Positions 33,561-45,469 of a stretch of 64,000 nt of DNA are shown here, piece after piece. The position numbers were made by a program, and so were the translations under genes. The stretch is from Isoetes taiwanensis (lineage: Eukaryota; Streptophyta; Lycopodiopsida; Isoetales; Isoetaceae), in NCBI GenBank assembly GCA_021234155.1, contig JAJEKV010000111.1:2238968-2302967 (forward strand). Reading direction: 5' to 3'. Position 1 is the first letter of the stretch, and every line of letters starts with the position of its first letter. The notes below the pieces were generated by a model that ran no database searches, was not told the origin of the DNA, and worked only from the letters and a program-made list of their open reading frames with translations.

Positions 33561-36500
33561 ATCTTATGATAAACACGATCCCACTTAACTTTTATTCAGA
33601 TTATTTTTAAGGGTTAGATTATCTGTTTTAGGTGTTCACTACTCAAAGAAATTTTTGATCTACCATCTTTTGCATCTCGGATCAAATATTCTTGTTAAAA
33701 TCTTCCAATTTATTTGGAAATAGACTTACATCTCATACCTTTTCATTTGCACCAGGATAATAAAGCCTCGATTTGGCTTTGTTTTGCCTATGTGTTGAAA
33801 AGAAAGGTAGTGGAACATTTGCATCCCCTTCATTATCAAGAACAAAATCTAGATCCCTGTTCCTTATTATAACGAAGTTACGATGCATCATTGAACATTC
33901 CAGCGACTATTTGCAGAAGAATCATAAGAGGACAACTTATAAACTCTTTAAGAAATATTCCCCAACAAAGATACAAAATCAAGCAAATCAGAAGTAGCAG
34001 CCATAGCAGCTATAATGCTTAAACAGCTGTGGCAGAAATGGCAATATATCTTTGCTTCAGCACCAACCGAGTGCAATTAAATTGTTTAAGCGCCTGCCAA
34101 CAACAATGGTTTACATGACAGAAGTCATGATCTAGATGCACAGTTCATCATGTTTAATGCAGAACATGACAGAAAATGTGATTTTAACTATTTTTCAGAA
34201 CCATGTAAACCTGAAACGATAAACATCATGTACTTCCAAGCATGAAAGGATGGAATGAGTGTACTCGAAAGCATGGCATAAATATGCAAGCTTATTTTAT
34301 TCATGCAAGCATAACTTGCTGATTTTTTATATAAATAGAAGACATGCACATGAAAAGAAAAACTTTACCAGGATCCATTATAACTGTCAGCATGCATAAG
34401 AAATTTCGGTGCTAAGATTCCATTAAATTTGGTTGCAATTCAATGATAGCACATGATGGCATCCACGTGGTAGTTCTAATTGCCAGAATACAGATGGAGC
34501 TTCTAGTTCACTAAAAAATGTAAAAATATCTGTGCATCGCATAAAAATCTCAGCAGAAGACCTTGAATCTCAAATAAAATCTACTTATCTATACCAGAGC
34601 TTCTCAGGGTCATATCGGAAAACTTCGGCCTTCAATTTTGTATCTGTTCTTTGAAGTGATTATCTGCCAGAAGAGAATGAAGAGCCGACCATCGAAGTTG
34701 CCCTTGCAAAGCCTTATAAAAGTCAGTTCTGCACATCATGCGGACCCCTTTTAACTCTGCAAGGAAAGTGAAATCAAATTTCAACTTACCCTAGTTGAAG
34801 GTGAAGAGGATCTGCCACTGGGATACGACAAGAAGAGCGAGGCTGAAACATCATCAGCATGTGATTATGGCAATCGTGGCATACATGCTCGCCAGCTGCA
34901 ATCGAGCCCAATAGGAATAGGAAAAGATAAGGAGGAAACAAAAAAGGGTCTGATTTTTGGAATATCGGAAAATTTTCCAGGCATCCAAACTCATCGAAAC
35001 CTTAGGCAAATAAATTAAAAAGAATTCCAAAAAGTTTTCTTCCAAGCCGGAAAATCCCAAATTAAAAGAGTTGATAATATAAAGAAAGGCTAATCCCTTT
35101 TTCTTTAAGGAAAAGGGGGAAAGTAGTTTGGCTAATTCTAAAAAGATAATGGAGTACTTGTTTTAACTATGGCTATTTTTTATTTTTTTAAAAGAAATCT
35201 CTCTTCATAAAATTCGCCGCAAAAATTGCCTAGACCCCCTAAAAATTCGCCATTTGGCTATATATAGCCACTAATTTTTTCCATGGTGTTGAATTCTTCT
35301 ATCTTGGGCGTTGAGGTCCTACAGGTCGGATATACGATCGGCTTTTTCTATTCTAAATACTGATAGGAGTACCTGACGAATGAGCATAGGCATAACCCAT
35401 CACTGCAATACCTCTCATAAGTGTATCTCCATCTAATGTGCATATTAAGCATCACCATACATCACCACAAGGCTGGATTATGGTCATTGAGATGTTGTTT
35501 TGTCAGTTAACTCGTTGATGTTGGGTCGTCCCAGATAATTTCTCGACGTCTGTGGGCTTGAAGCCGTGGCTATAGTTTTTGAAGATGTCTTGTCATTCCT
35601 CCTTCTATTGTTGAGAACACTCGTGTCATAAGGTCGTCAAGTGTTATCACTGCCACAAGAGGTAGAGTTGCATCCCGAAGATGTCCTGGTGCAAGACCTA
35701 GAGGGTGCAGCACTAATGATCTTGACATCATGACCAGCGTTATCTCTCATCCTAAGATTTGCTTGGGCTCTAGTCATTTCTCCTTATACTTGCTCTTCCA
35801 TTTGAAAACTTGATTCTGGGCTATAGCTGTGCTTCTTTGCTTCATCCATTGGCAGTGGAAGTGATGGAGTTTCTTGATCTAAATGCTAAACCCCTAGAAC
35901 ATGACTCTAAACTCATGTTTCTATACTATATGTGTGAGCAGCCGAGATATACAATAGATATCTTTACATTGGGATTTCAATTCATCCATTTTTTCAAATT
36001 ACATAAGAGGATATACTTAAACGTCTATACTTCTTTAGGGTTTTCCTTCTTCTTATCACGTTTGATTCTTCTTACTCGCTGTGCATTCCTCGTTCTGGTT
36101 GACTCTGGGAATCCTTGAGATGCTACTACTATAGTTGACCTTCCTCTCTGATCTGAGCCTTTCATTCCAAGTCGCGAAGAATGTTCCTCGATGTGAACTC
36201 ATGAGTAGAAATTGCTCCTCCTTAATGTGTTTATTTGTTGTGTGGAATGTGGTGACCGCTCAGCATCCTTACATGCGGTATGCAGTTGCAATGTTAAAGA
36301 TGTGTAGTGCCATTGATCCTTGAGTAGAATCACCTGGTTGATGTAGTCAGCCAATCTTGCATGCATTCGAAGCTCTGAGATGGTGATCAGCAGGTAGATA
36401 GTGTCATTTCTCCACAGGTTGAATTTCTGAGCGTCACTCCTATTGCTTGGACCATGCTTCGTTGCGAGATGCTTCCTGTTAGTCCTGTGCCACTAGGCAC

Positions 36501-37126
36501 TGAACTATTATTAAACACTACACAGGTCAGCACACAAGAGCCCAAAGGCAAGGGCGAAGGAGGAGCGTCTGGTAGCAAGTCCACGCCCATGCAGAAATCC
36601 ACGCTCCCATCAAAGAAGAGGAAAGGGGTGACAAGTGACCACACCCGGGAGCGTGGCCTTAACTTAGCAGGATTTGAGGCACTTATGACGGTACTGACAA
36701 GATTCCCACAAATCAAGCATATGATCCAGGAGTTGGTAACTAAGATCACAAAGGCTCTGCCATATGCCTATTTTGGGCCCGAGGTTGTTGTACTATATAT
36801 ATATGAGTAGAGTAGACCCTAAGTTTTTAGATGAGACCTAGTATCATCTTGTGTTAGTTTTGTCTCATCGCGAGACCTCATGTATTTCTTATGATATTCA
36901 AAGGATTCTTATCTTGGCATACAGTTTCCTTTGTTTCTTGTTTTGTTTTTTCTGTTCTTATCTTTCTTCGGTCTCTCTTGCAAAATCCCGCATGACACAC
37001 TATACTAAGGATTTATCTGTTTGATCCAAGGGTCTTCACAGAGGGTTGTCTTGCAGACAATCCCGAACCCAGACCATAAACAGTGTCACTGCCGTTGGAT
37101 CTTTTTTTTTTCTTTTAGATTTCAAC
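33561..37126. other. Mostly non-coding; possible 5' end of the Ty3-like element
   Basis: 33561-35800 holds no recognisable gene. At 36454-36810 a 118-codon plus-strand frame (VSTQEPKGKGEGGASGSKST; FEALMTVLTRFPQIKHMIQE) is protein-like but unassigned. The 36790-37126 stretch, with TATATATATA followed by T-rich sequence just before gag, could be the leader or LTR of the element at 37127, but no second LTR copy was found. Confidence 0.3.
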
Positions 37127-39412
37127 ATGTCTGTATGTCCTTTCACCCAGGAAGAGCTTCTCTCCCAAACTGCGGCTCGCTTGAACCGCCATCAGCATAG
37201 GGAATCTGTTCGAGATCCTTATGAATGGGATTATGATATCGAAGGAAGTCGCTTTCACTTGCGGACTTATTCAGCCCCTCCTAATCGTCATGTTTTCTCA
37301 CGACTGGGCTCGGCTCCAAATTGTTGACATTGCTCTCAACCTCAATCTCCTCATCACACTCCTGTGCACCAGACACCTCCATATTATTATTCGCCCGAGA
37401 GTACTTACATATACATTCCATCCGTACCGATGCCATTGTCCTTGCAACCATCTTCCCCACAACACGTTATACGCTACATTCAAGTTTCTTTTGGTCCTAA
37501 CCATGTGCATGCATTTCAGTCACCACAATCTGGCACAAGGATCTAGTGCCACATGACACCAAAATTACTGGACCTCCTGTGTTTACTGTTTCCACGCAGA
37601 TGCCTTGCTCACCCTCAAGGACCTACCTATTCTTATGCCTACCACTTTATGCCCAGATCTCTATGCCTCAGACTAATTATGTTTCTGGCAATCCTGTTGT
37701 CACTCAAGTCATCTCCACGGCTCATAAACTCAAGCTTCTATATCTTATTTTTGGCAATGCTAAAGGGAAACCCATTCTTGAGCAAAGCGTTTAAGCGCAC
37801 ATGGAGGAATTCGAAGCTCTCACTGTTTTAAATGGACACTCTCAGCCCCAGATAAAGTTTCATAGTTTCTCCACCACGATATGTGGTGCTTCACATCAAT
37901 GGCTCATGGCCAATAAAAATCATTGGAAACAAAACTGGTAAGACATGAAGACGACCTTCTTGTCTCATAATGGTACTACTGATGATGATCAACAACTTCT
38001 CAAGCAACTCAATGATCTCCAACAGCAACCCTCGGAATCTGCACGAGATTTCGCTGATCATCTGCATATCTTGGTTAGCAAGCTCAAGGAGTATCCCACG
38101 CAGAGCCAGACCTTGGTCTGGTATTTACAAGACCTACCTCCGGCTATTTGTCTTATGACTGAATACTTGCGGCCCAAGACTCTGGATCAAGCCATTGAGC
38201 TAGTCAATCACTCAGTCAATGTGTCTACAAGGGGTGTTCCCCTTACGGATCTTCCCTTCATACCTCCTATCATGGTTCCACAAATTGCAGTTCAACCTCA
38301 TCAATCCAATCCACCACAGCGGAGTAAAATCTGGTGCCATATTTGTAACTATCAGGGTCATCTGGCCAATGAATGCAATTCCACTGATAGTCCCCCTCAC
38401 TGCAAGCGTTGCAATATGTGCAACCAACTACTGAATAATGCATGTGCTCTCATCCCACGCCTTTTCGACAAAAGATGATCTTTCAAGTCCAGACCACATC
38501 GGCAGTATCAGCAACTTAGCAACCTCAGCAATCGCGAGGGCAGAGCTCGCGTACTCCTTTGGCCCAGCTAAAGCCCAATGTTATCACTGCCGGGAATGGG
38601 ACCACACCACCACGGCATGCCCACAGCTCCCCTAGCTTCAAGTCCAGCTCCCAGGTACTAACCAGACTTCCTCAGTGCGCCTCATAGCGTATCAACTCTG
38701 GGTGGCGAATGGGAAACAAGGCCCACATGCCACTTTGTAAAAACCTTTCCGTGCTCCTCAACAGCAGCAAAACCAACACATTCCTCCGCCACCTATGTTG
38801 GGCCAGCAAGCCCAAGAAGAGATCTATCAAGCTCTCAATCCGCCTGCGCAACAATCCAACTAGATCGGTCTGGTATCATGCTAGCACCTGGGCACTCGAC
38901 CTTTGATGCTCAGCCACAGGACACACAGCCTGCTTTTGCCGTGGAGGTTGTCCCTCAAGAGCAACCCAAGATGGTCCATTTTTCCTCTGATCTTGAAAAA
39001 ACTCATGCCTCATTTTATGCCTAAGGTCCGTCAGAGTATCCTCAAACTTATGCAATGCACGCTTGCCAATGTTCATGCTGCTAGACGCGCTCAACAACAT
39101 TCGGAGGCGCCATCCACGTCCATGCCTATTTCATGTACTCAGCCATATCCAAACATAGCCACTGAAGTGGAGCTCTTCAAGGAAGTTTCGGCCTTTTTGT
39201 CAAAGGAACCGACGCCCTTGGATCTTGCAGATCCTTTTGCCCATGTTCCTTTGGAGCTGCAAGAAGAGCTAGCCAAGATCAAAATCCCCCTCAGTCTCCC
39301 TACCATTCTGAAGTTATGTCCTGCTCTTCGAGAACAATTGCCCTTATCCACTGTCGAGGTGGTCAGATATTTACAATCCTGTGCGGGAAGGTGGTCAGGA
39401 CTTCTTCATTAA
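37127..39412 (+). pseudogene. Ty3-like LTR retrotransposon gag with two zinc knuckles
   Basis: The gag begins at ATG 37127 (MSVCPFTQEELLSQTAARLN), followed by a Pro/Ser/Tyr-rich spacer in shifted frames. The capsid core is at about 37700-38160 (HMEEFEALTVLNGHSQPQIK, then WLMANKNHWKQNW and a Q-x-x-x-ES-x-x-DFADHLH helix), matching Retrotrans_gag. Two CCHC knuckles follow: CHICNYQGHLANEC (38336-38377) and CYHCREWDHTTTAC (38580-38621). The last part, 38903-39412, is acidic and ends in IKIPLSLPTILKLCPALREQ, the short helix that normally precedes the aspartic protease in this superfamily. Protease, reverse transcriptase and integrase are missing. Several stops and frame changes break the gag. The reading of the element type rests on gag alone, so Ty3-like is likely but not certain. 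Confidence 0.75.
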
Positions 39413-39935
39413 AAGAATAATAGCTAAGAAGGTGATATTTTGGAGGTAATAGGAATGGCATCATGCAAGCTTTTGTTGAATACTTTGTAATCATAATCTT
39501 TGTTCATGTTCGCAATGGTCATCTTATAGTCAATTCGCAATGAATATTTTATTGATGAGGTGCCTTTCTATGAGATGAGTTTACTTATAAGTATAAGGTC
39601 AATGAGACTTACTATGTTAGCTTTTGAACCAGCACATTTTGAAAGAAATGTGTCTTTGAATCTATACAATTTTGCTGTCCATCTACATACAGAAATACAG
39701 TGAACATTGCGTAGCACGTTCCTAATGGATGTGTCTTTGTCATGATAATCTAAATAATAGCTATGATTCCCATGTATGCAATGATGTAGGAGGTTATAAA
39801 CCAATGGAATAAGACATATGGTGCAAACTAATGCCTTATTCTAAAAGATTGTAATAGCATTACTTCGTTCAGTCTAATGTCTATTGCAGTATGCTCTTTT
39901 ATGTCATGAACTTTTTTGGCAGGACAAATGCTGAG

Positions 39936-40193
39936 GCATGCGCCAGGAGGCCGACTGAGATTCTTAGTCGGGTGCTGGGTGCATGGCGTGGCACCTTTTA
40001 GACCTTAATTTATTGTTTTCTATTACTTCTTAGTATTCTGATAGGTCTTCCTAAATCAGTTCTAGATTTTAAGCTACTTACCCCGTCAGATTACCCATTA
40101 AACTTACTATTCTTGGTTAATTGTGGTCGAATACTCACGGTGTGCACCAGGAGGCCGACTGAGATTCTTAGTATGGTTCTGGACACACGGTGT
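39936..40193. repeat. Pair of 57-bp direct repeats about 200 bp apart
   Basis: The segments around 39936-39992 and 40137-40193 share AGGAGGCCGACTGAGATTCT and then TAGT, diverging at both sides. They may be remnants of a short tandem or terminal repeat. Nothing else is recognised between 39413 and 40388. Confidence 0.7.
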
Positions 40194-40388
40194 GAGTAGT
40201 CACGTCCCTACTGGCAAATTTTTTTTCTAAGCTTTATTAAAACTAATGCACATAATTACTATATAATTCCTAGCTAACTGCTCATACTATGATGGAAAAA
40301 ATAATTCCCCGGCTCCAAGACTAAATATCTGGGCTGTTAGTACTACTAGGAAATGGCCAATGCTCGATCTTGGTCAACCAATATCATT

Positions 40389-40692
40389 GCTCTGATACCA
40401 TTTTGATGTCCCTTGCTCGTATACAGTGCCCCGCACATATAGAACTGGAGTTCAATCCTCCTGTCAGCGCATAACTGTTAACACGAGGTCTCTACCTATC
40501 ATCAGGTTCTTGATGGTGGGCAAGAACCTGAGGGGGAAGAATAGACGTTACATTCATCCCGTCTCCTTCGGGATCTACCTAGCTGTGGAAGCGCATAAAA
40601 TATAAGCACATGGCATCACATAAAATAGATATCCACCTCGAAGGATGGCTCACTATAACATAACATCTGAACAACAAATATCAGTCACATCA
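40389..40692 (-). mobile_element. Isolated LTR with tRNA-Met primer-binding site
   Basis: On the minus strand a 289-bp LTR-like segment (40692-40404) begins TGATGT and ends ACATCA, a perfect 6-bp inverted terminus with canonical TG and CA. Three bases further TGGTATCAGAGC (40400-40389) matches the initiator tRNA-Met primer-binding site. This is therefore the 5' LTR of an element transcribed leftward. The second LTR was not found and the gag at 37.1-39.4 kb points the other way, so it belongs to a different, truncated element. Confidence 0.7.
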
Positions 40693-40789
40693 ACAAAGAA
40701 GGCAAATTCTACCCAAGGCTCAGACTCATGGGGATCGACTAACGGTTTGAGTCTCCAGAAGACACATATATGGCTAAAGTGTGTGGTTT

Positions 40790-41360
40790 GCAGTGGGTGT
40801 TTACTAAGGTGATTTTTTAACATGTTTAACAGGTATAGTTTAATTTAGCACTTCATGTGTACAGTTTATGAATGTGGTATTTTAACATTGTATACATATG
40901 TGGTTTATATATGGTGTTCAATATGGTGGTCCTTTAACATGTTTAGTAGGTATGGTTTATCATAACACTTCATATGTGTGGTTTAGTAGGTGTGGTTTAT
41001 CATAACACTTCATATGTGTGGTTGTATGTGGTTTTTAGAGTGTAAACAAACATGGCTAAATGTTGTGAATGTTTTTTTGATTCATAAGTCACTATTGGTT
41101 GTTTGTCCATGATATTTCATGTTTAGTGTGTTGAAACCATGAATGGTCGTTTTAACTGTGGTTAAGATTATAAATCACTAGTGTTTTGCAGTTCAAAGCA
41201 TTCCAAGTTAGCTTGTTAACACCTCGTTATATTGTAACTTTATATGTAGTGTTTATTTGATAAATCATCAATACTTAACCATTCATGATCACTAGTGTTT
41301 TATTGTTCAAAGCAATACAAATTAGTTTATTATATCTCCTCATTGTATTCTAGCTTTACA
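40790..41360. repeat. TGTGGTTT-rich degenerate repeats, including a short tandem duplication
   Basis: Two adjoining copies of about 36 bp (TGTGGTTTATCATAACACTT and CATATGTG) lie at roughly 40948-41022. Related GTGGTTT and CACTTCAT words recur from 40790 to 41360. The region 51740-52140 is rich in the complementary words (AACCACT, AACCAT). Confidence 0.6.
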
Positions 41361-41402
41361 TGTAGTGGTTTAATAAAACATCTAATACTTTCCCAATTCA
41401 TA

Positions 41403-41440
41403 ATAGTACTTCGGGCCAAGGAATCGAACCTTGGATCAAC
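41403..41440 (-). other. tRNA T-arm/B-box-like motif
   Basis: The minus strand has CCAAGG-TTCGATT-CCTTGG (within 41414-41433), a 6-bp stem and 7-base loop just like a tRNA T-arm and containing a Pol III B box. No complete cloverleaf, D-arm or anticodon arm can be drawn around it, so it is more likely a SINE or LTR-associated motif than a tRNA gene. Confidence 0.3.
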
Positions 41441-41715
41441 CATACCCCATGATATAGCAACATGGCATAATATAATCCCTCGAGAGGGATTCTTCCCTTT
41501 TTACATTAAAAAAAGGAAATTAAAAAAAAAATGCTATTGTTATTACCTTTCCACGGTATAAAGAATATTTGGGCATAATTGATCCTAAAACTAAGGCATC
41601 TAGAGCAGCAATTGAACTGTAAAAAAACTCCAAGGTGTTTTATCACACAATTAAGGGTAACAAGCAAAAGGCAAAACAGAGCTTGGAAAATGGATGGAAT
41701 GCAAGGTAAAATGCT

Positions 41716-43902
41716 TCATTTTGCTTCACCGCTACCCCATAAATTTAAAAGAAGATCAAGAGCATGAGCCTGGATGGAGTTGGTCTGCAGCTGATGCCCC
41801 TCTATTCTCCAGGTTAAAGGGAACATAAAACTTATATTGGGGACCAACAAAATGGAGATCTCTGAAACAGAGCCAGCGCATATGTACCTAAACAACAAAA
41901 ATTCATCAGAACAGAGAACATAATGATCAATCAACGTTTAGTGGAGATGTAGAGGATGATGCTTACCTCCGTCATTCAAACTGGTTAAACTGGTTTTTTG
42001 TAAATATACATCTGCCAGAAATGTAAAGCATGTTATTACTATGAAAGATTAAAGCAGATCGGTCACCCCTTTCTTTGATAAACTACGATAAGACGATAAG
42101 ACAGAAAACAAATAGAAACATTTATAACCTATGATGTTTATGTATAGTTGAAGCTCCATCCCAGCCTGTTGCAAAGTCAGACCGGCCCAATAGATCCAAA
42201 GTTTGAGGCTAGGACTAGAAATAAGCGGCAGACATAAATGTTCCTCATAAAAATTGGACATGTTTACATCTAAAAATAACAAAATGGGCAAGCTTCCAAG
42301 TATATTAAAGCTCAGCAGGTGTTTCCTGGATGTGCTGATTCGTAACTGTCGATGAAGGAAAAAAATGGAGTTCAGAGACAGCCATGTTCAAAGCTTTCGT
42401 AAAGCTGCATGAAGCCAGTAGCCTCAATTAGTTGTCCAATAATTTCAAATGTATCTAACAATGCAACAGTTGCAAACAAGCTATTGCTTTCTGTCTTTAT
42501 CAAATGCACAATGCTAGGAATTTGATCAAAGTTCAAGCCCATGCTTTCTGGAAATGGTACCAGTACATTAAACTCTTCATCCAAACTATTGCTCTCCATT
42601 TCCTGTCTTGAGATGCCTACAAACATAGGTGCACTGCTTGCAGCAGATACTGCATCTACCTCTGAAAAACTTATTAATATTAGTCCATGAATTCCTAATG
42701 TACATACAAATTCACCATAGTTTATATGATGCTTCAGATGATGGGGAGCTCTACTACATCTAACATGCCGTCGTAATTTTTTATGCCCAAGGAGACATGA
42801 TGTGGCGTACCTTCTGCACAATCCTGCGCAACCTGATCCACCCCGTCAAAAATTGCTGCAAATAATGGCCCTAACTCTCAATTCCCTTACTGTCTCTAGC
42901 ATCTACATTGCAAAATCGTGTTGCAAGAGCTGCAAATGTCAGATCAGACTGTATTATATAGTGTCGATTGATGCTAGATTATTTCCCTGCCAAGCACATG
43001 TAAATAGTATCTGCAGGGTCAAATTGAATTGAAAATGATAAGAAATGTTGAAGAAGCAAAGGCATTTACTTGGTCAGGCTTTAGTTTTACATCGCCATAG
43101 TTTGCCACTCACCCTCCAAGCTTCTGTTCGCAAAATACAAGCGAAGAGTTCGCCAAAACTGGAGCAAATAGTGAGATTAATGGAGTTGGAGTACAAAGAT
43201 AAGGATCATCAATTCTGATAAACAAAATGCTTACTCTAGGGTCTATGAAATCTTTACTTTCTACATGTTTTCAGTTCATTCAACTAATCTAAGGCATTCT
43301 AGAAATGGATGCAACTTTCTTGTATTGTCTTAGAATTGCCACAGTTCCAAATGGGATAAAATGATTTGAGAATGATAACTAAATTTGGCTTATTATGGGT
43401 GGACATTGTCCAAGCATGTTTCTAGATTCTTAAGTGTGTCCGCCGCACCATGGTCGAATATCTTAGTTGCATGTCAACTTCAAAAGATTGCCTTCTAGCT
43501 ATATGTGTGTATCTAGCAACTTGACCCTGTAAGTAATCATAATTAAAAAAAAAAATGGAGCACATGTACCTACAAACACATAATTATAGGGCATGGGGCA
43601 TCTATAATTTGTTAACAGGTGGCACGCATACTACTAATATAGCTCTTGCTACTTCATTATAAAAATCCTGTACATAATCAAAACGCTACAGCATATTAAA
43701 CAGCTAAAACCTTAAGAAAAAAGGGCATAATATAATTTACAAAACATGCCTCTATTTCAAAAATCTCCCGCTGTAGCACAAAAAAGGACTTTAGCATCTC
43801 TGATAAAAGCTCAATAGCTTGTACTTGGACCTTGCGGGCATTATTGGGTGTTTTTTCTACAAAGCAAAAAGATAATGCAAAATCAGATGCAAGTGGCTGC
43901 AC
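41716..43902 (-). other. Scattered exon-like minus-strand frames, unidentified
   Basis: Three protein-like stretches occur on the minus strand. They are 43902-43696 (VQVQAIELLSEMLKSFFVLQ), 42821-42372 (from about 42665: DAVSAASSAPMFVGISRQEM, then DQIPSIVHLIKTESNSLFAT and FEIIGQLIEATGFMQLYESF) and 41934-41716 (a possible acceptor TTGTTTAG, then LQTNSIQAHALDLLLNLWGS). The helical, Leu-rich flavour suggests an alpha-solenoid protein, but I cannot name one. They could be exons of one gene continuing into the duplicated segment at 45.5-51.6 kb. Clear paired splice sites in phase were not established. Confidence 0.3.
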
Positions 43903-44205
43903 AAATACAGAATCAGAATAATAAACATCTGTAGAGTATTATAAAACCAGCAAGAGCATAAGCTCTCCAACTTTGTTAGAGAATACCATTACAATGGGCA
44001 AATGCCAGGAGAAGACAATGCAAAATGAGATGGAAGTTAAACCTTACAAGGTTTCGTTGAGGCATAAAATCATGAAGGTATGCCCAAGCAGAAGAAAGGA
44101 AACAACTGGAAACAAGACCCTAGATGGGATTACCTCTCGCAAAAGCCCATACTTGAACAAATATATCCATTACATTGTTCTATGCTATCCCGAATGCCAT
44201 CACTC

Positions 44206-45469
44206 AATGCAACTAAGATGCAAGAAGTTATCTGCATTGTGGCAAGGGACTGTTCCCCGAATGTAGTTACCTATAATGCGGTAATTGATGGATTGTGCAA
44301 GGCTGGGAGGTTACCTGCGGCACAGAAGCTAATGAAGGATATGCTAGATGCAGGTATTAAACCTGATGCTTTCACATATACATCCTTGATCCATATTCCC
44401 TGTAAGACTGATTGATGATGCTTACCAGTATTTTCGGACAATGATCCAGAACAAGTGCATCCCTCATGTGATTACTTACCTTGTCTTGCTAGATGGGTTT
44501 TGTCATCAGAAACGATTAGATGATGCTAAGGGCCTTCTGCAAACAATGAACGCAACTAATTGTCCCCCAAGTGCAGGTGTGTATGCCATGCTCATCAGTG
44601 CAGGTGTGTATGCTCATCAGTGCCTCCTACGAAGAGAACAGAGCAGATGAAGCTTGGCAATTATTTCAAGAAATGGTTACAAGGGGATTTACTCCTAGTG
44701 TCGCAGTATATAATGCCTGCAGTGTAGCACAAAAGAAGAACATGAAAGATATGCTGGGGTTTCTCGTACCTTGTCTTGCTAGATGGGCTTCGCACAAAGC
44801 ATCAAACGGCATTTGTTCAGCTTACAGTTAGCAGCTTGAAGAAACAAGTCTAGAATCTTGAATATCGCAGAGCAACTGAAGGCGTTAGTGCAGCTTGTAG
44901 CATTCTTCAGCAGCTGATCTTCTGCCATAGTCTCACACTGCCATCATATCTTCGTCGGAATGCCATCTTTGCGCCTTCGCATCTCTTCCACGAAAAATAT
45001 GATATAGGGTTAACTTAGCCCCAACCCTAGAAAGGTATCCTTTTTATATTTAGGTGTGTACCATTTTATTACACATCAAATGTAAGAGCTTTGTAGCACG
45101 GTATCTTGGTTCGGGAATTTTTTTCCTATCAACAGTTTTCCTATTGGATTTAGGCCAACAAACCAGCTATGAAGTCCCTCGCCATTTTTGCCGGAAGTAC
45201 CAAGAAAAATGCCTATTTTTAGCAGGAAATTTTCCTCGTGTCTAAACTGTACTGCCAAATTTCATTTCCATACGGTTACAAGGCCTCCGGGGAATTTCTC
45301 GAACCAAGCACGGCATTCTAATGTCGTTAATAGCGTTTGAGATGTATTCTAGTCTCGTTACTAGCTTAATATAGATTTTACTAACCAACACATGTCATTG
45401 TGATGTTTTTAGCGGCACTCGCCTCAATAAAAACGAAAATCTATAAACAGAAAAAAAAAAAAAAAAAAA
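44206..45469 (+). pseudogene. PPR protein retro-pseudogene with poly(A) signal and tail
   Basis: At least four P-class pentatricopeptide repeats are readable in three frames: SPNVVTYNAVIDGLCKAGRL and DAGIKPDAFTYTSLI (44245-44400), then IPHVITYLVLLDGFCHQKRL and CPPSAGVYAMLI (44459-44600), then ADEAWQLFQEMVTRGFTPSV (44643-44730). A 23-bp tandem duplication (GTGCAGGTGTGTATGC) at about 44572-44620 causes one break and another frame change lies near 44415. PPR proteins bind organellar RNA through 35-residue repeats (known). About 600 bp further, AATAAA (45426-45431) stands 20 bases before 19 A (45451-45469), the layout of a polyadenylated mRNA copied back into the genome. The N-terminal repeats are missing. 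It is a broken fragment; the retro-copy origin is an inference. Confidence 0.75.

Noticed and set aside
41403-41440. A tRNA gene
   Set aside because: Only a T-arm-like hairpin is present; no D-arm, anticodon arm or acceptor stem can be paired around it.
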